From Pseudomonadota bacterium (GTDB lineage Bacteria; Myxococcota; UBA9042; PHBI01), in the NCBI GenBank assembly GCA_005772945.1, contig SXIE01000476.1, forward strand, positions 1 to 22,847: 22,847 nt of DNA, read 5' to 3'. Of this stretch, positions 1-6,664 are shown piece by piece; positions within the stretch are counted from its first letter, which is position 1; each line of letters opens with the position of its first letter. Below the pieces are notes generated by a model, which saw only the letters and a list, made by a program, of their open reading frames with translations, did not search any database and had not been told where the DNA came from. A program made the translations under genes and the position numbers.

Positions 1-46
1 CGACCAGCTGCGCTTCGAGCTCTGCGATCCGTTTCTCCGCGTCCAC
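1..46 (-). CDS. Partial coiled-coil protein, N-terminus only (runs off left edge)
   Basis: A minus-strand frame opens with GTG at 46 and stays open to the window edge. Its 15 visible residues (VDAEKRIAELEAQLV) form a heptad-like charged coiled coil with high GC at third codon positions, which is what makes the frame look coding. No ribosome binding site is visible. The in-frame stop of the small ORF at 71-256 lies 24 bp upstream. Similar N-terminal coils occur in IS66-type transposases, chemoreceptors and many structural proteins, so no function can be assigned from this fragment. Confidence 0.35.
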   Translation of the reverse strand, partial: MDAEKRIAELEAQLV

Positions 47-70
47 GCGCGACCGTACAGCACGGCGCGA

Positions 71-256
71 TCACGCTGTCGATCCCCCTGCTTGCAAGTG
101 ATCGAAACGATCCAGCTTTTCGGGGGCCTGAACGGATACACGGGCGACGCGGTTTCGGAGTCTTGCCTCAGCTTCGTCCACGGTCAAGCCGATGGCTGAA
201 GCGGTAGCGAACACGCCCGAGAGCGCATAGTTTGCGCGCCGCGCGGAAACCCGCAT
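71..256 (-). CDS. Possible small hypothetical protein (61 aa)
   Basis: This reading frame starts at ATG 256 and ends at TGA 71-73. The middle of the product (about residues 25-40) is a charged, helical-looking stretch containing VDEAEARLRNRV, which resembles real protein more than antisense noise. I do not recognise a family. Only about 64% of its third codon positions are G or C, clearly lower than in neighbouring genes, so it may be foreign DNA, a gene remnant or non-coding. Its start is only 9 bp from the divergent amidotransferase start at 266, leaving no room for a separate promoter unless the true start is further in. If it is not a gene, this 200-bp stretch is the upstream region of the amidotransferase. 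Confidence 0.33.
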   Translation of the reverse strand: MRVSARRANYALSGVFATASAIGLTVDEAEARLRNRVARVSVQAPEKLDRFDHLQAGGSTA

Positions 257-265
257 GATGAGCGC

Positions 266-1138
266 ATGTGCCGTCTGTTCGGGTTTCGCTCGGTCATCCC
301 CAGTCAGGTCCATCGCTCGCTGGTCGCCGCCGACAACGCGCTGGCCAAGCAGTCCGAAGCGCATCCGGACGGGTGGGGCGTCGCGTATTACGTCGATGGC
401 GCGCCGCACGTCACCAAGAGCGCGGCGGGCGCGATGGACGACGTGCTGTTTCGGCGCGTGTCGGGGATCGTGAGCTCCGAGACGGTGATGGCGCACATTC
501 GGCGCGCGACGCAGGGCGCGCTGACGGTGCTCAACTCGCATCCGTTCCAGCATGGGCGATGGGTCATGGCCCATAATGGAGACATCCCGGGGTTCGAGCG
601 CTGCCGCGAGCGCCTCGAGCACGTCATCGCGCCGCGCCTGCGCCGTTTCATCCTCGGCGAGACCGACAGCGAGCGGATCTTCTTCGTGTTTCTGACCGAG
701 CTCGCGAAGTACGGCGACCTCGGCGGGCGCTTCGGGCTCGACGAGGTCGTGACGGCCCTGCGCGAGACGGTCGCGCAGGTGCGCGCGCTGTGCGACGGGC
801 CCGCGGGGCCCGATGGGCCCGATGGGGAGGTCGCGCCGAGCCGGGCCCTCCTCACGCTGATGGTGACGAACGGGCAGGTGATGGCCGCGCATCACGGGGG
901 CAAGGATCTCTTCTACTCGACGTGGAAGCGGCGCTGCGCCGATCGCGACGTGTGCCCGTCCTTGTCGAGTGTGTGCGAGGCGGCGAGTACGACCGGTTTT
1001 GTGAACCACCTTCTCATCGCGTCCGAGCCGCTGCAGGGAGAGAACGTGTGGGTGCCGCTGGCCGAGGGCGACGTGGTTGGGGTCGACTGGCGGATGCGGC
1101 TCGCGCTCTCGACGGCGACCGTGGCGCCGGCGGCATGA
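266..1138 (+). CDS. Class II glutamine amidotransferase (YafJ-like)
   Basis: The 290-residue product begins Met-Cys-Arg-Leu-Phe-Gly. Cys2, exposed after removal of Met1, is the N-terminal nucleophile of class II (Ntn) glutamine amidotransferases, and this fixes the ATG at 266. Other family signatures are HPDGWGVAYY (about residues 31-40), HIRRAT (about 77-82) and AHNGDIPGF (about 102-110), which together form the glutamine site. The family hydrolyses glutamine to glutamate and ammonia. Stand-alone YafJ-type members have no settled acceptor substrate, and no synthetase domain is fused here. Length fits the family, with a short extension. An odd Gly-Pro-Asp triplet run (GPAGPDGPDGE, near residues 178-188) sits in a probable surface loop. 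The gene converges on the OPT transporter with 28 bp between their stops. Family confidence is high; the specific reaction is unknown. Confidence 0.93.
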   Translation: MCRLFGFRSVIPSQVHRSLVAADNALAKQSEAHPDGWGVAYYVDGAPHVTKSAAGAMDDVLFRRVSGIVSSETVMAHIRRATQGALTVLNSHPFQHGRWVMAHNGDIPGFERCRERLEHVIAPRLRRFILGETDSERIFFVFLTELAKYGDLGGRFGLDEVVTALRETVAQVRALCDGPAGPDGPDGEVAPSRALLTLMVTNGQVMAAHHGGKDLFYSTWKRRCADRDVCPSLSSVCEAASTTGFVNHLLIASEPLQGENVWVPLAEGDVVGVDWRMRLALSTATVAPAA

Positions 1139-1166
1139 GCTTGGCGCGGCGCCCTGGCCCGGTGGG

Positions 1167-3764
1167 TCAGGTCTTCGCGCGCGTGCCGGCGCGGTAGAGC
1201 ACGAAGGCGAGAACGGCGAACGGGGCCAGCGGGAACCAGCTCTCGCCGAGGAACTCGAAGGTGTGGGCGATCGAGAGGTCGACGTCCGCGCCCGAGAAGA
1301 CGGCTTGAAGCACGCCGGCGATCGCGGCGCCTGCGATGAGCCCGGAGGCCATCAGCATGCCGGGCGAGAACTCGGCCTCGGCGGCGCTCAGCTTCTTCTT
1401 GCGGTCGACGAAGTAGCGGATCATGCCGCCGATGAAGATGCCGCCCGAGGTCGAGATGGGCAGGTAGAGGCCGACCGCGAAGGGCAGCGACGAGACCTTG
1501 ACGAGCTCCATGATGATGGCGAGGAAGACGCCGACCAGCACCAGGCCCCAGGGAAGCGGCGCCTCGCGGTCGGCGTCGACGATGGTGCCGTCGATGAGCA
1601 GCCGGAAGAGCTGGGCCTTGGGGGCGTCGTATTTGAGGATGCGATCGGTCGCGCTCCAGGCGGTCTGGCCTTGGGCGTCGATGAGGTAGTGGCCCGACGG
1701 GGTCTCTTGATAGGCGAAGGCGATGTTCTTGGCGTGGCCGTCGGCCTCGTCCGCGACGAAGCAGCCGACGAGCCGGCCGTCGACGGTCGCGCCATCGGGA
1801 AGCCGCAGGCACGTGATCGTCTGCCTCACGTCGATCGCGCGGTAGGGCTGGCGGTCGACGCCCAGCTCCTCCTCGAAGCCGTCGCCCACGGGCGCAAAAC
1901 GAGAGGCCTGCTTGGGGGTTTGGAGCTTCCAGGGGTAGCCACCGCAGACGCCCGGGTCGACGAGGAAGGCGACGTGGCCTTGGGGGTCGACGAGGTACTT
2001 GCCGCGCGTGATGCCCGGCACGTCCTTGGCGACGTGGTAGACAGCGTAGGGTTTCCCGTCGGGGCCAGTCTGGTCGAGCCGGGCGGGGCGGGTTGCGGCG
2101 TAGCCTTCGATGGCGTGCGCACGGAAGCCCTCTTTGACGCTCGCGTCCTTGGCGAAGGCGATCCGGCCGTCGCCGTCGATGAGGTAGTCGCCGGCCTTGA
2201 CGGGTTCGAAGTCGGTCGTCGCGTAGAAGACGCGGTAGGTCGTGCCGTCGGGGCCGGCCTCGGTCGGGGCGTCGGCGGCGAGCGACACGGTGTAGTTCGG
2301 AAAGTCGACGCCGCGGTGGGTCGTCGAGCTGTTGTTCATCAGCTGGAGCATGAAGCCGATGACGATGGCGCTCGAGACGACGCCGAAGAGGATGGAGATC
2401 TGCTGTTGTCGTGGGGTCGCGCCGACCAGGAAGCCGGTCTTCAAGTCCTGGGCGATGGTGCCGCCGTTGGAGGCCGCGACGCATACGAGCGCGGCGGTCG
2501 TGAGCGCCATCGCCTTGAATTCGACGCCGGTCCAGCCGACGGCGGCGAAGAGCGCGCAGGTGATGATGAGCGTCGCGATCGTCATGCCGGAGATGGGGTT
2601 CGACGAGCTGCCGATTTCGCCGGTGATGCGCGCCGAGACGGTCGTGAAGAAGAAGCCGAAGAGGACGATGAGGATGGCCGACACGGGGTTGATGTCGATG
2701 ATTGGGGCGACCGCGATGCCCAGGGCGAGGGCCAGGGCGCCGAAGAGGACGACGCGCATCGAGAGGTCGCGCTCGGTGCGCGGGACGGCGGTTCGGCCGG
2801 TGGCGCTCCGACCACGCCTCCCGACGTTGCGCATGCTGGCGCGGAAGGCCTTGACGATGGTCGGGATGGCGCGCGCGAGGGCGATGAAGCCGCCGGTCGC
2901 GACGGCGCCGGCCCCGATGAAGAGGATGTAGTTCGAGCGGATTTCGCCGGGGCTCATGTTGGCGATGGTCTTGCCGGTCGACGGATAGATGATGCCGGTC
3001 AGACCGTCGCCGAAGTGGTGGATGAGTGGGACGAAGACGAGGAAGGCGAGGGCGCCGCCGGCGAGCATGTTGGAGGCGACGCGCGGGCCGATGATGTAGC
3101 CGACGCCGAGCATGGCGGGCGAGACCTCGAAGGCCAAAATGGCGCCCTTGAGCTTGCCCCAGAAGTTGACGGCGAAGGTCGCCTCCGACGGGAAGACCTT
3201 CAGGATGAGGTTGATGAACGCGTAGAAGAAGCCGATGCCGAAGCCCAGGAAAACGGTCTTGGCGTTCGTGCCGCCCTGCTCGCCGACGATGAGGACGTCG
3301 GCGCAGGCGGTGCCTTCGGGGAAGGCGAGCTTTCCGTGCTCCTCGACCATCAGGCCGTGGCGGAGCGGGATCATCATGAGGACGCCGAGGAGGCCGCCGA
3401 GGAGGCCGACCAAGAGGATGCGGCCGAGCTCCATGTCGAAGCCCCTGAGGCGGAGCGCCGGGAGGGTGAAGGCGATGCCGGCGGCGATCGACTCGCCGGC
3501 CGAGCCGGTGGTCTGGACGATGTTGTTCTCGAGGATGGTCGCGGGGCGGGCGTTGAACGCCTTGCCGAGCCAGCGGAAGAGCGTGATCGAGAGGACGGCC
3601 ACGGGGATCGAGGCCGAGACGGTCAGGCCCACCTTGAGCGCGAGGTAGACCGACGAGGCCGCGAACACGATGCCGAGCAGCGAGCCGATGACGACGCCGC
3701 GGATGGTGAGCTCGCGGGGGCTTTGATCGGGCGGGATGAAGGGCTTGAAGGCGGGGGCTTGCAT
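1167..3764 (-). CDS. OPT-family oligopeptide/metal-chelate transporter with large soluble insertion
   Basis: The 865-residue polytopic membrane protein carries oligopeptide transporter (OPT) family signatures: LTIRGVVIGSLLGIVFAA at the first membrane segment (about residue 18), NNIVQTTGSAGESIAAG (about 84-100), and SNGGTIAQDLKTGFLVG with following ATPRQQQ. The family uses the proton gradient to import peptides or metal chelates through the cytoplasmic membrane. It is longer than typical bacterial members (usually about 550-700 residues) because roughly residues 485-735 form a hydrophilic insertion between membrane segments. That insertion contains three copies of a Tyr-Leu-Ile/Val-Asp-x-x-Gly-x-x-Ala-Phe/Trp motif. 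The start is ATG at 3764, with GAGG about 5 nt upstream. It follows the DUF1015 gene after 76 bp, which may or may not mean co-transcription. The substrate cannot be told from sequence. Confidence 0.93.
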   Translation of the reverse strand: MQAPAFKPFIPPDQSPRELTIRGVVIGSLLGIVFAASSVYLALKVGLTVSASIPVAVLSITLFRWLGKAFNARPATILENNIVQTTGSAGESIAAGIAFTLPALRLRGFDMELGRILLVGLLGGLLGVLMMIPLRHGLMVEEHGKLAFPEGTACADVLIVGEQGGTNAKTVFLGFGIGFFYAFINLILKVFPSEATFAVNFWGKLKGAILAFEVSPAMLGVGYIIGPRVASNMLAGGALAFLVFVPLIHHFGDGLTGIIYPSTGKTIANMSPGEIRSNYILFIGAGAVATGGFIALARAIPTIVKAFRASMRNVGRRGRSATGRTAVPRTERDLSMRVVLFGALALALGIAVAPIIDINPVSAILIVLFGFFFTTVSARITGEIGSSSNPISGMTIATLIITCALFAAVGWTGVEFKAMALTTAALVCVAASNGGTIAQDLKTGFLVGATPRQQQISILFGVVSSAIVIGFMLQLMNNSSTTHRGVDFPNYTVSLAADAPTEAGPDGTTYRVFYATTDFEPVKAGDYLIDGDGRIAFAKDASVKEGFRAHAIEGYAATRPARLDQTGPDGKPYAVYHVAKDVPGITRGKYLVDPQGHVAFLVDPGVCGGYPWKLQTPKQASRFAPVGDGFEEELGVDRQPYRAIDVRQTITCLRLPDGATVDGRLVGCFVADEADGHAKNIAFAYQETPSGHYLIDAQGQTAWSATDRILKYDAPKAQLFRLLIDGTIVDADREAPLPWGLVLVGVFLAIIMELVKVSSLPFAVGLYLPISTSGGIFIGGMIRYFVDRKKKLSAAEAEFSPGMLMASGLIAGAAIAGVLQAVFSGADVDLSIAHTFEFLGESWFPLAPFAVLAFVLYRAGTRAKT
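1560..2312 (-). other. Soluble insertion in OPT transporter with three repeated YLxD motifs
   Basis: This segment encodes about residues 485-735 of the OPT protein and lacks membrane-like hydrophobic runs. Three related motifs are visible: YLIDGDGRIAF (about 2154-2189), YLVDPQGHVAF (about 1967-2000) and YLIDAQGQTAW (about 1657-1690). The first two are preceded by an aromatic strand-like stretch (YRVFY, YAVYH). The pattern suggests small beta repeats from internal duplication. I cannot name a domain family for it. Confidence 0.6.
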
Positions 3765-3819
3765 GCACCCTCGTTAGCATCGACCGGGCGCGCGTGAAAG
3801 GGGTGCGGGGCGCGAAGTT

Positions 3820-3839
3820 CGCCCGCGTGCCGGCGGGCG
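3820..3839 (-). terminator. GC-rich hairpin just downstream of the DUF1015 stop
   Basis: A 7-bp perfect stem (CGCCCGC paired with GCGGGCG, 6-nt loop) begins 1 nt past the DUF1015 stop codon, in the gap before the OPT gene. There is no T-tract after it in the transcribed direction, so a classical intrinsic terminator is not supported. It may be a weak attenuator, an RNA-stabilising 3' structure or chance in GC-rich DNA. Confidence 0.25.
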
Positions 3840-3840
3840 T

Positions 3841-5202
3841 TCAGTCCTCGACGACGTGAACGAAGAGGCCGTCGGCCAGCTTGGGCTCGAACCACGTCGA
3901 CTTGGGCGGCATCACGAGGCCCGCGTCGGCCGCGCGGAAGAGCTCGCCGAGGGAGGTCGCGTGCATCGCGAAGGCGACCCCCTGGCCGGCGGCGCTCGGC
4001 GTGGGCAAGCGCGTAGCGCTCTTCGCGAGGGCGTCGCTCGGCGTGGGCAAGCGCGTAGCGCTCTTCGCGAGGGCGTCGCTCGGCGTGGGCAAGCGCGTAG
4101 CGCTCTTCGCGAAGGCGTCGACGCGCGCGGCGAGCTCGGCGGTGCCGCGGATCCCGCCGACGAAGTCGATGCGCGCGTCGCGGCGCGGGTCGCGGATCCC
4201 GAGGATGGGCGCGAGCAGGTGATCCTGCAGGATGGCGACGTCCAGGGCGGCGATGGGGTCGGTCTCGTCGACCAGGGCCGGCTTCGGGGCGAGGAGGCGC
4301 CAGGCGCCTTCGAGATACATCGCGAAGGTGCGGTGCGGGACCTGGTCGGGATCGGCGCCCGGCGGGCCGATGTCGAAGGACTCTGCGAGCTCCGCGAGGA
4401 AGGCCTCGGGCGTGTGTCCGCCGAGGTCGGCGACGACGCGATGGTACGGGAGGATGCGGAGTTCGGAGGCGGGGAAGACGACCGAGAGGATGCCGCTGGC
4501 GGGGCCGGCGTCGCGCTGGTCGCGTTCGTCGGCGACGCGGGCGGCGCTGGCGGCACGGTGGTGGCCGTCGCAGATGTAGAGCGCGTCGATGGCCGTCGTG
4601 ATGGCTTCAAAGGCGGCGATGTCGCGGATGAGCCAGGCCTCGTGGCGGACGCCGTCGGGGGTCGTTATGTCGAGGGCGGGCTCGGTGGCGGTCACGCGGG
4701 CGAGCGCTTGGCCGAGCTCGGCGCCCGCGCGTCCGCTGGGGCCGGCGTCGCGGCAGGCGAGAAAGACGGGGCCGGTCTGGGCGCCGGTGACGCTGATATG
4801 GCGGGTGCGGTCGTCTTCCTTTTCGGCGCGCGTGAGCTCGTGGCGCTTGACGGTGCCGGCGCGGTACTCGGCGACCGACGCGAGGCCGACGAGCCCGGTC
4901 TGGCGCCAGTCGCCGCGCGTCAGGCGATAGGCGCCGTAGACGGGGGCGGCCTCGCGGGCGAGCCACTCCTTTTCGAGGAAGGCGGCGAGGTTTGCGCGCG
5001 CGTGCAAGTATATTTCGGGCGCGTAGGGCGAGGCGTCGTCGGCGAGTTCGAGCTCGGCGCGCGTGATGCGCAGGAACGACGCGGGCTGGTTCTTGGCCCA
5101 GTGGCGCGCCTCTGCGAGCGACACGACGTCGTAGGGTGGCGAGAGGAGCGACGCGGCGATCGCGGGCGTCGGGCGCAGGGGGCGAAAGGGCGAGAAGCGC
5201 AT
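3841..5202 (-). CDS. DUF1015 family protein (ParB/sulfiredoxin-like fold suspected)
   Basis: The product is 453 residues from ATG 5202, chosen because the family's N-terminus (MRFSPFRPLRPTP, then PPYDVVS) begins there and GGAG lies about 7 nt upstream; the longer open frame to 5271 would overlap the SecD-like gene. DUF1015 hallmarks are KRHELTRAEKEDDRTRH (about 116-132), YICDGHHRAASA (about 210-221), ILPYHRVV and C-terminal MPPKSTWFEPKL. The DGHHR motif resembles the active site of ParB/Srx-type kinases such as SerK, so a small-molecule kinase role is possible but inferred. Between RVDA and GQGVAFAM, where relatives as I recall them have a short loop, three tandem 14-residue units (DALAKSATRLPTPS type) are inserted; they come from a repeated DNA element. 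Confidence 0.9.
   Translation of the reverse strand: MRFSPFRPLRPTPAIAASLLSPPYDVVSLAEARHWAKNQPASFLRITRAELELADDASPYAPEIYLHARANLAAFLEKEWLAREAAPVYGAYRLTRGDWRQTGLVGLASVAEYRAGTVKRHELTRAEKEDDRTRHISVTGAQTGPVFLACRDAGPSGRAGAELGQALARVTATEPALDITTPDGVRHEAWLIRDIAAFEAITTAIDALYICDGHHRAASAARVADERDQRDAGPASGILSVVFPASELRILPYHRVVADLGGHTPEAFLAELAESFDIGPPGADPDQVPHRTFAMYLEGAWRLLAPKPALVDETDPIAALDVAILQDHLLAPILGIRDPRRDARIDFVGGIRGTAELAARVDAFAKSATRLPTPSDALAKSATRLPTPSDALAKSATRLPTPSAAGQGVAFAMHATSLGELFRAADAGLVMPPKSTWFEPKLADGLFVHVVED
4003..4027. repeat. Small palindromic element, copy 1 of 4
   Basis: The core is an inverted repeat AGCGC - 3 nt - GCGCT (loop GTA on the plus strand), flanked by GGGCA on the left and CTTCGCG on the right. 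Identical copies lie at 4045-4069 and 4087-4111, and a loop variant at 21931-21955. Confidence 0.75.
4045..4069. repeat. Small palindromic element, copy 2 of 4
   Basis: Identical in core, loop (GTA) and flanks to the copy at 4003-4027, from which it is offset by 42 bp. Confidence 0.75.
4087..4111. repeat. Small palindromic element, copy 3 of 4
   Basis: Identical core, loop and flanks to the copies at 4003 and 4045. The sequence just after it (GAAGGCGTC rather than GAGGGCGTC) is the first divergence marking the end of the array. Confidence 0.75.
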
Positions 5203-5245
5203 GGCGAGGCTCCGGCAGCGGGGGGTCCACGGGAACGGCGAGCGT

Positions 5246-6637
5246 CTAGCCGATGCGGTCGGTCGGGGCAAGGCCCGTTCGCGAAGGCTCGGCTTGGCCC
5301 GTCAGGGCTGTTGCCGGGCTGCCCGCGTGGGGTGGCGGAGCGGCGATGGGAGCGGCGGGGCGGACGAGCGCGGCGCCGGCGAGGACGACGAGCGCGACCA
5401 GTGGGGCACCGACGAGGATGAAGACTGCGACGCCGTGCCAGAGTGCGTGGGCACCGAGCGCGATCGCGAGGGCGGCGCCGAGCGCCATGAGAAGGGGGAG
5501 GGCGATCGCCGGGAGGGCGCGGAGGAGGCGCGCGCCGAGCCGATCTGGGGGACCGCCTTTGCGTGCGAGGACCAGGCCCGCGAGGAGCGGTGGGAGCAGC
5601 GCCGTGAAGAGCATCGCGAGGTCGGCGGCGAACGTCAGCACGGCGCCCGCGAGCACGGTCGCGCCCACGGCCGTGAGGGCGGCGCCGAGGCCGGACGTGG
5701 CCAGCGCGAGGGTCGCGGGCGAGCGGCGCCAGAGGAAGAGGGCCGCGAGGAGGGCTCCGACGAGGCCGAGGGCGCGCGCGAGGGGCAGGCCCCACCCGGA
5801 CGGAAGGGCCGGCGCGACGTCGTGCGAGGCCTCGATCTGGAGCGGGGGGACCCGGCCGAGCAGGAGGACGCCCACGAGTTCGTGCGCCTCGCGTTCCTTT
5901 GCCGCGTCCGAGCCGGCGCCGAGCGCGATGCGGATCCGGCCGCCGGGGATCGCGCCATGGATCTTCGGCGCCATGACCACGCGGTCGCCGAGCACGACGG
6001 CGAGGCGCTCACCGCTGTGCGTTTGCGTGAAGGCCGCGAGGAGGCGGCCGCCCTCGCGGTCCAGGTCGATTTGCACGCTCGGCCGCGTATCGCGCTCGTC
6101 GCGAACGACGCGCGCCGTGTTCACGTGCGTGGGCTCGAAGACCGCATTGGTGCGCACCAGCAGCGAGGCGCCGCCGCCGTCGGCGCGCGTTTCGAAGACG
6201 ACGCGGGTCCCGTCGGGAGGCGCGCCGAGAGCGTCGATGGACGCTCCGAGGGCGGCGCGGTTTGGGGGGGCGCGTTGGTCGGTCCAGGGCGATCCGTCGA
6301 CGACGGGCAGGAACTCGACGCGCGCGTCGACGCGGAGGGCGGCCACGACACGGGCCGCGCCACCTTCGACGCGCGGCGTCACGGTGACGCGGAACTCGGT
6401 CCGATCCGGGCGCTGCGTGGCGTGGCAGGTGGGCTCGGCCCCGTGCTCCGCAGCAAGGTACGCTTCTTCGAGGCGTTGGCAGGCCAGCCTCGCGGCGTCG
6501 ACGCCGGTCGGCTCGCTGCGCAGGCGGATCTCGCTGCCGCCCATGAAGTCGAGCCCGAGCGGGACGGGCACGACCCAAAGGAGGTTCGCGACCAACGTCG
6601 CCAACACGATGCCAGCGTGACCGACGAGGCGCGCCAA
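5246..6637 (-). CDS. Short divergent SecD-like membrane protein
   Basis: The 463-residue product starts at TTG 6637, supported by a strong GGAGGT 4 nt upstream. It has one N-terminal membrane segment followed by GLDFMGGSEIRL, the counterpart of the SecD/SecF GxDxxGG motif. A periplasmic region then contains PSVQIDLDREGGRLLAAFTQ and LAVVLGDRVVMAPKIHGAIPGGRIRI, matching the SecD head/base domain, and about five C-terminal membrane segments follow. SecD with SecF uses proton motive force to pull exported proteins across the membrane. SecD is normally about 520-620 residues; this one is shorter. The membrane motif carrying the essential Asp (GMAVDAN in typical SecD) is replaced here by a Leu/Pro-rich stretch (ALLPPLLAG). 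No SecF is adjacent. It is probably a paralogue with a changed role. Confidence 0.72.
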   Translation of the reverse strand: MARLVGHAGIVLATLVANLLWVVPVPLGLDFMGGSEIRLRSEPTGVDAARLACQRLEEAYLAAEHGAEPTCHATQRPDRTEFRVTVTPRVEGGAARVVAALRVDARVEFLPVVDGSPWTDQRAPPNRAALGASIDALGAPPDGTRVVFETRADGGGASLLVRTNAVFEPTHVNTARVVRDERDTRPSVQIDLDREGGRLLAAFTQTHSGERLAVVLGDRVVMAPKIHGAIPGGRIRIALGAGSDAAKEREAHELVGVLLLGRVPPLQIEASHDVAPALPSGWGLPLARALGLVGALLAALFLWRRSPATLALATSGLGAALTAVGATVLAGAVLTFAADLAMLFTALLPPLLAGLVLARKGGPPDRLGARLLRALPAIALPLLMALGAALAIALGAHALWHGVAVFILVGAPLVALVVLAGAALVRPAAPIAAPPPHAGSPATALTGQAEPSRTGLAPTDRIG

Positions 6638-6641
6638 ACGG

Positions 6642-6647
6642 ACCTCC
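6642..6647 (-). promoter_or_regulatory. Ribosome binding site supporting a TTG start
   Basis: GGAGGT on the minus strand lies 4 nt upstream of TTG 6637. It is one of the best Shine-Dalgarno matches in the window and is the main reason to accept TTG as the start of the SecD-like gene. Confidence 0.7.
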
Positions 6648-6664
6648 GTGATGCTGCCGAATGG

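Larger units (their letters stand above)
3995..4120. repeat. Tandem 42-bp repeat, three copies, in frame inside the DUF1015 gene
   Basis: Three units with a 42-bp period begin near 3995, 4037 and 4079 and are almost identical at DNA level. Each contains the palindromic element at 4003-4027, 4045-4069 and 4087-4111. Because 42 is a multiple of 3, the reading frame is kept and each unit adds 14 residues. Confidence 0.9.

Noticed and set aside
1139..1166. Terminator between the convergent amidotransferase and OPT genes
   Set aside because: The GC-rich inverted sequence (GGCGC-G-GCGCC) has too short a loop for a hairpin and no T-tract.
913..3797. Very long open frames on both strands over the OPT gene (minus 913-3780; plus 1077-3797)
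   Set aside because: They overlap a gene with clear OPT motifs and have Arg/Pro- or Asp/Glu/Gly-rich low-complexity products typical of shadow frames in GC-rich DNA.
3995..4120. CRISPR-like array
   Set aside because: The units are contiguous with no unique spacers, encode protein in frame, and no cas gene is nearby.
5203..5271. Longer N-terminus for the DUF1015 protein
   Set aside because: It would overlap the SecD-like coding end; the family's conserved start and GGAG spacing fit ATG 5202.
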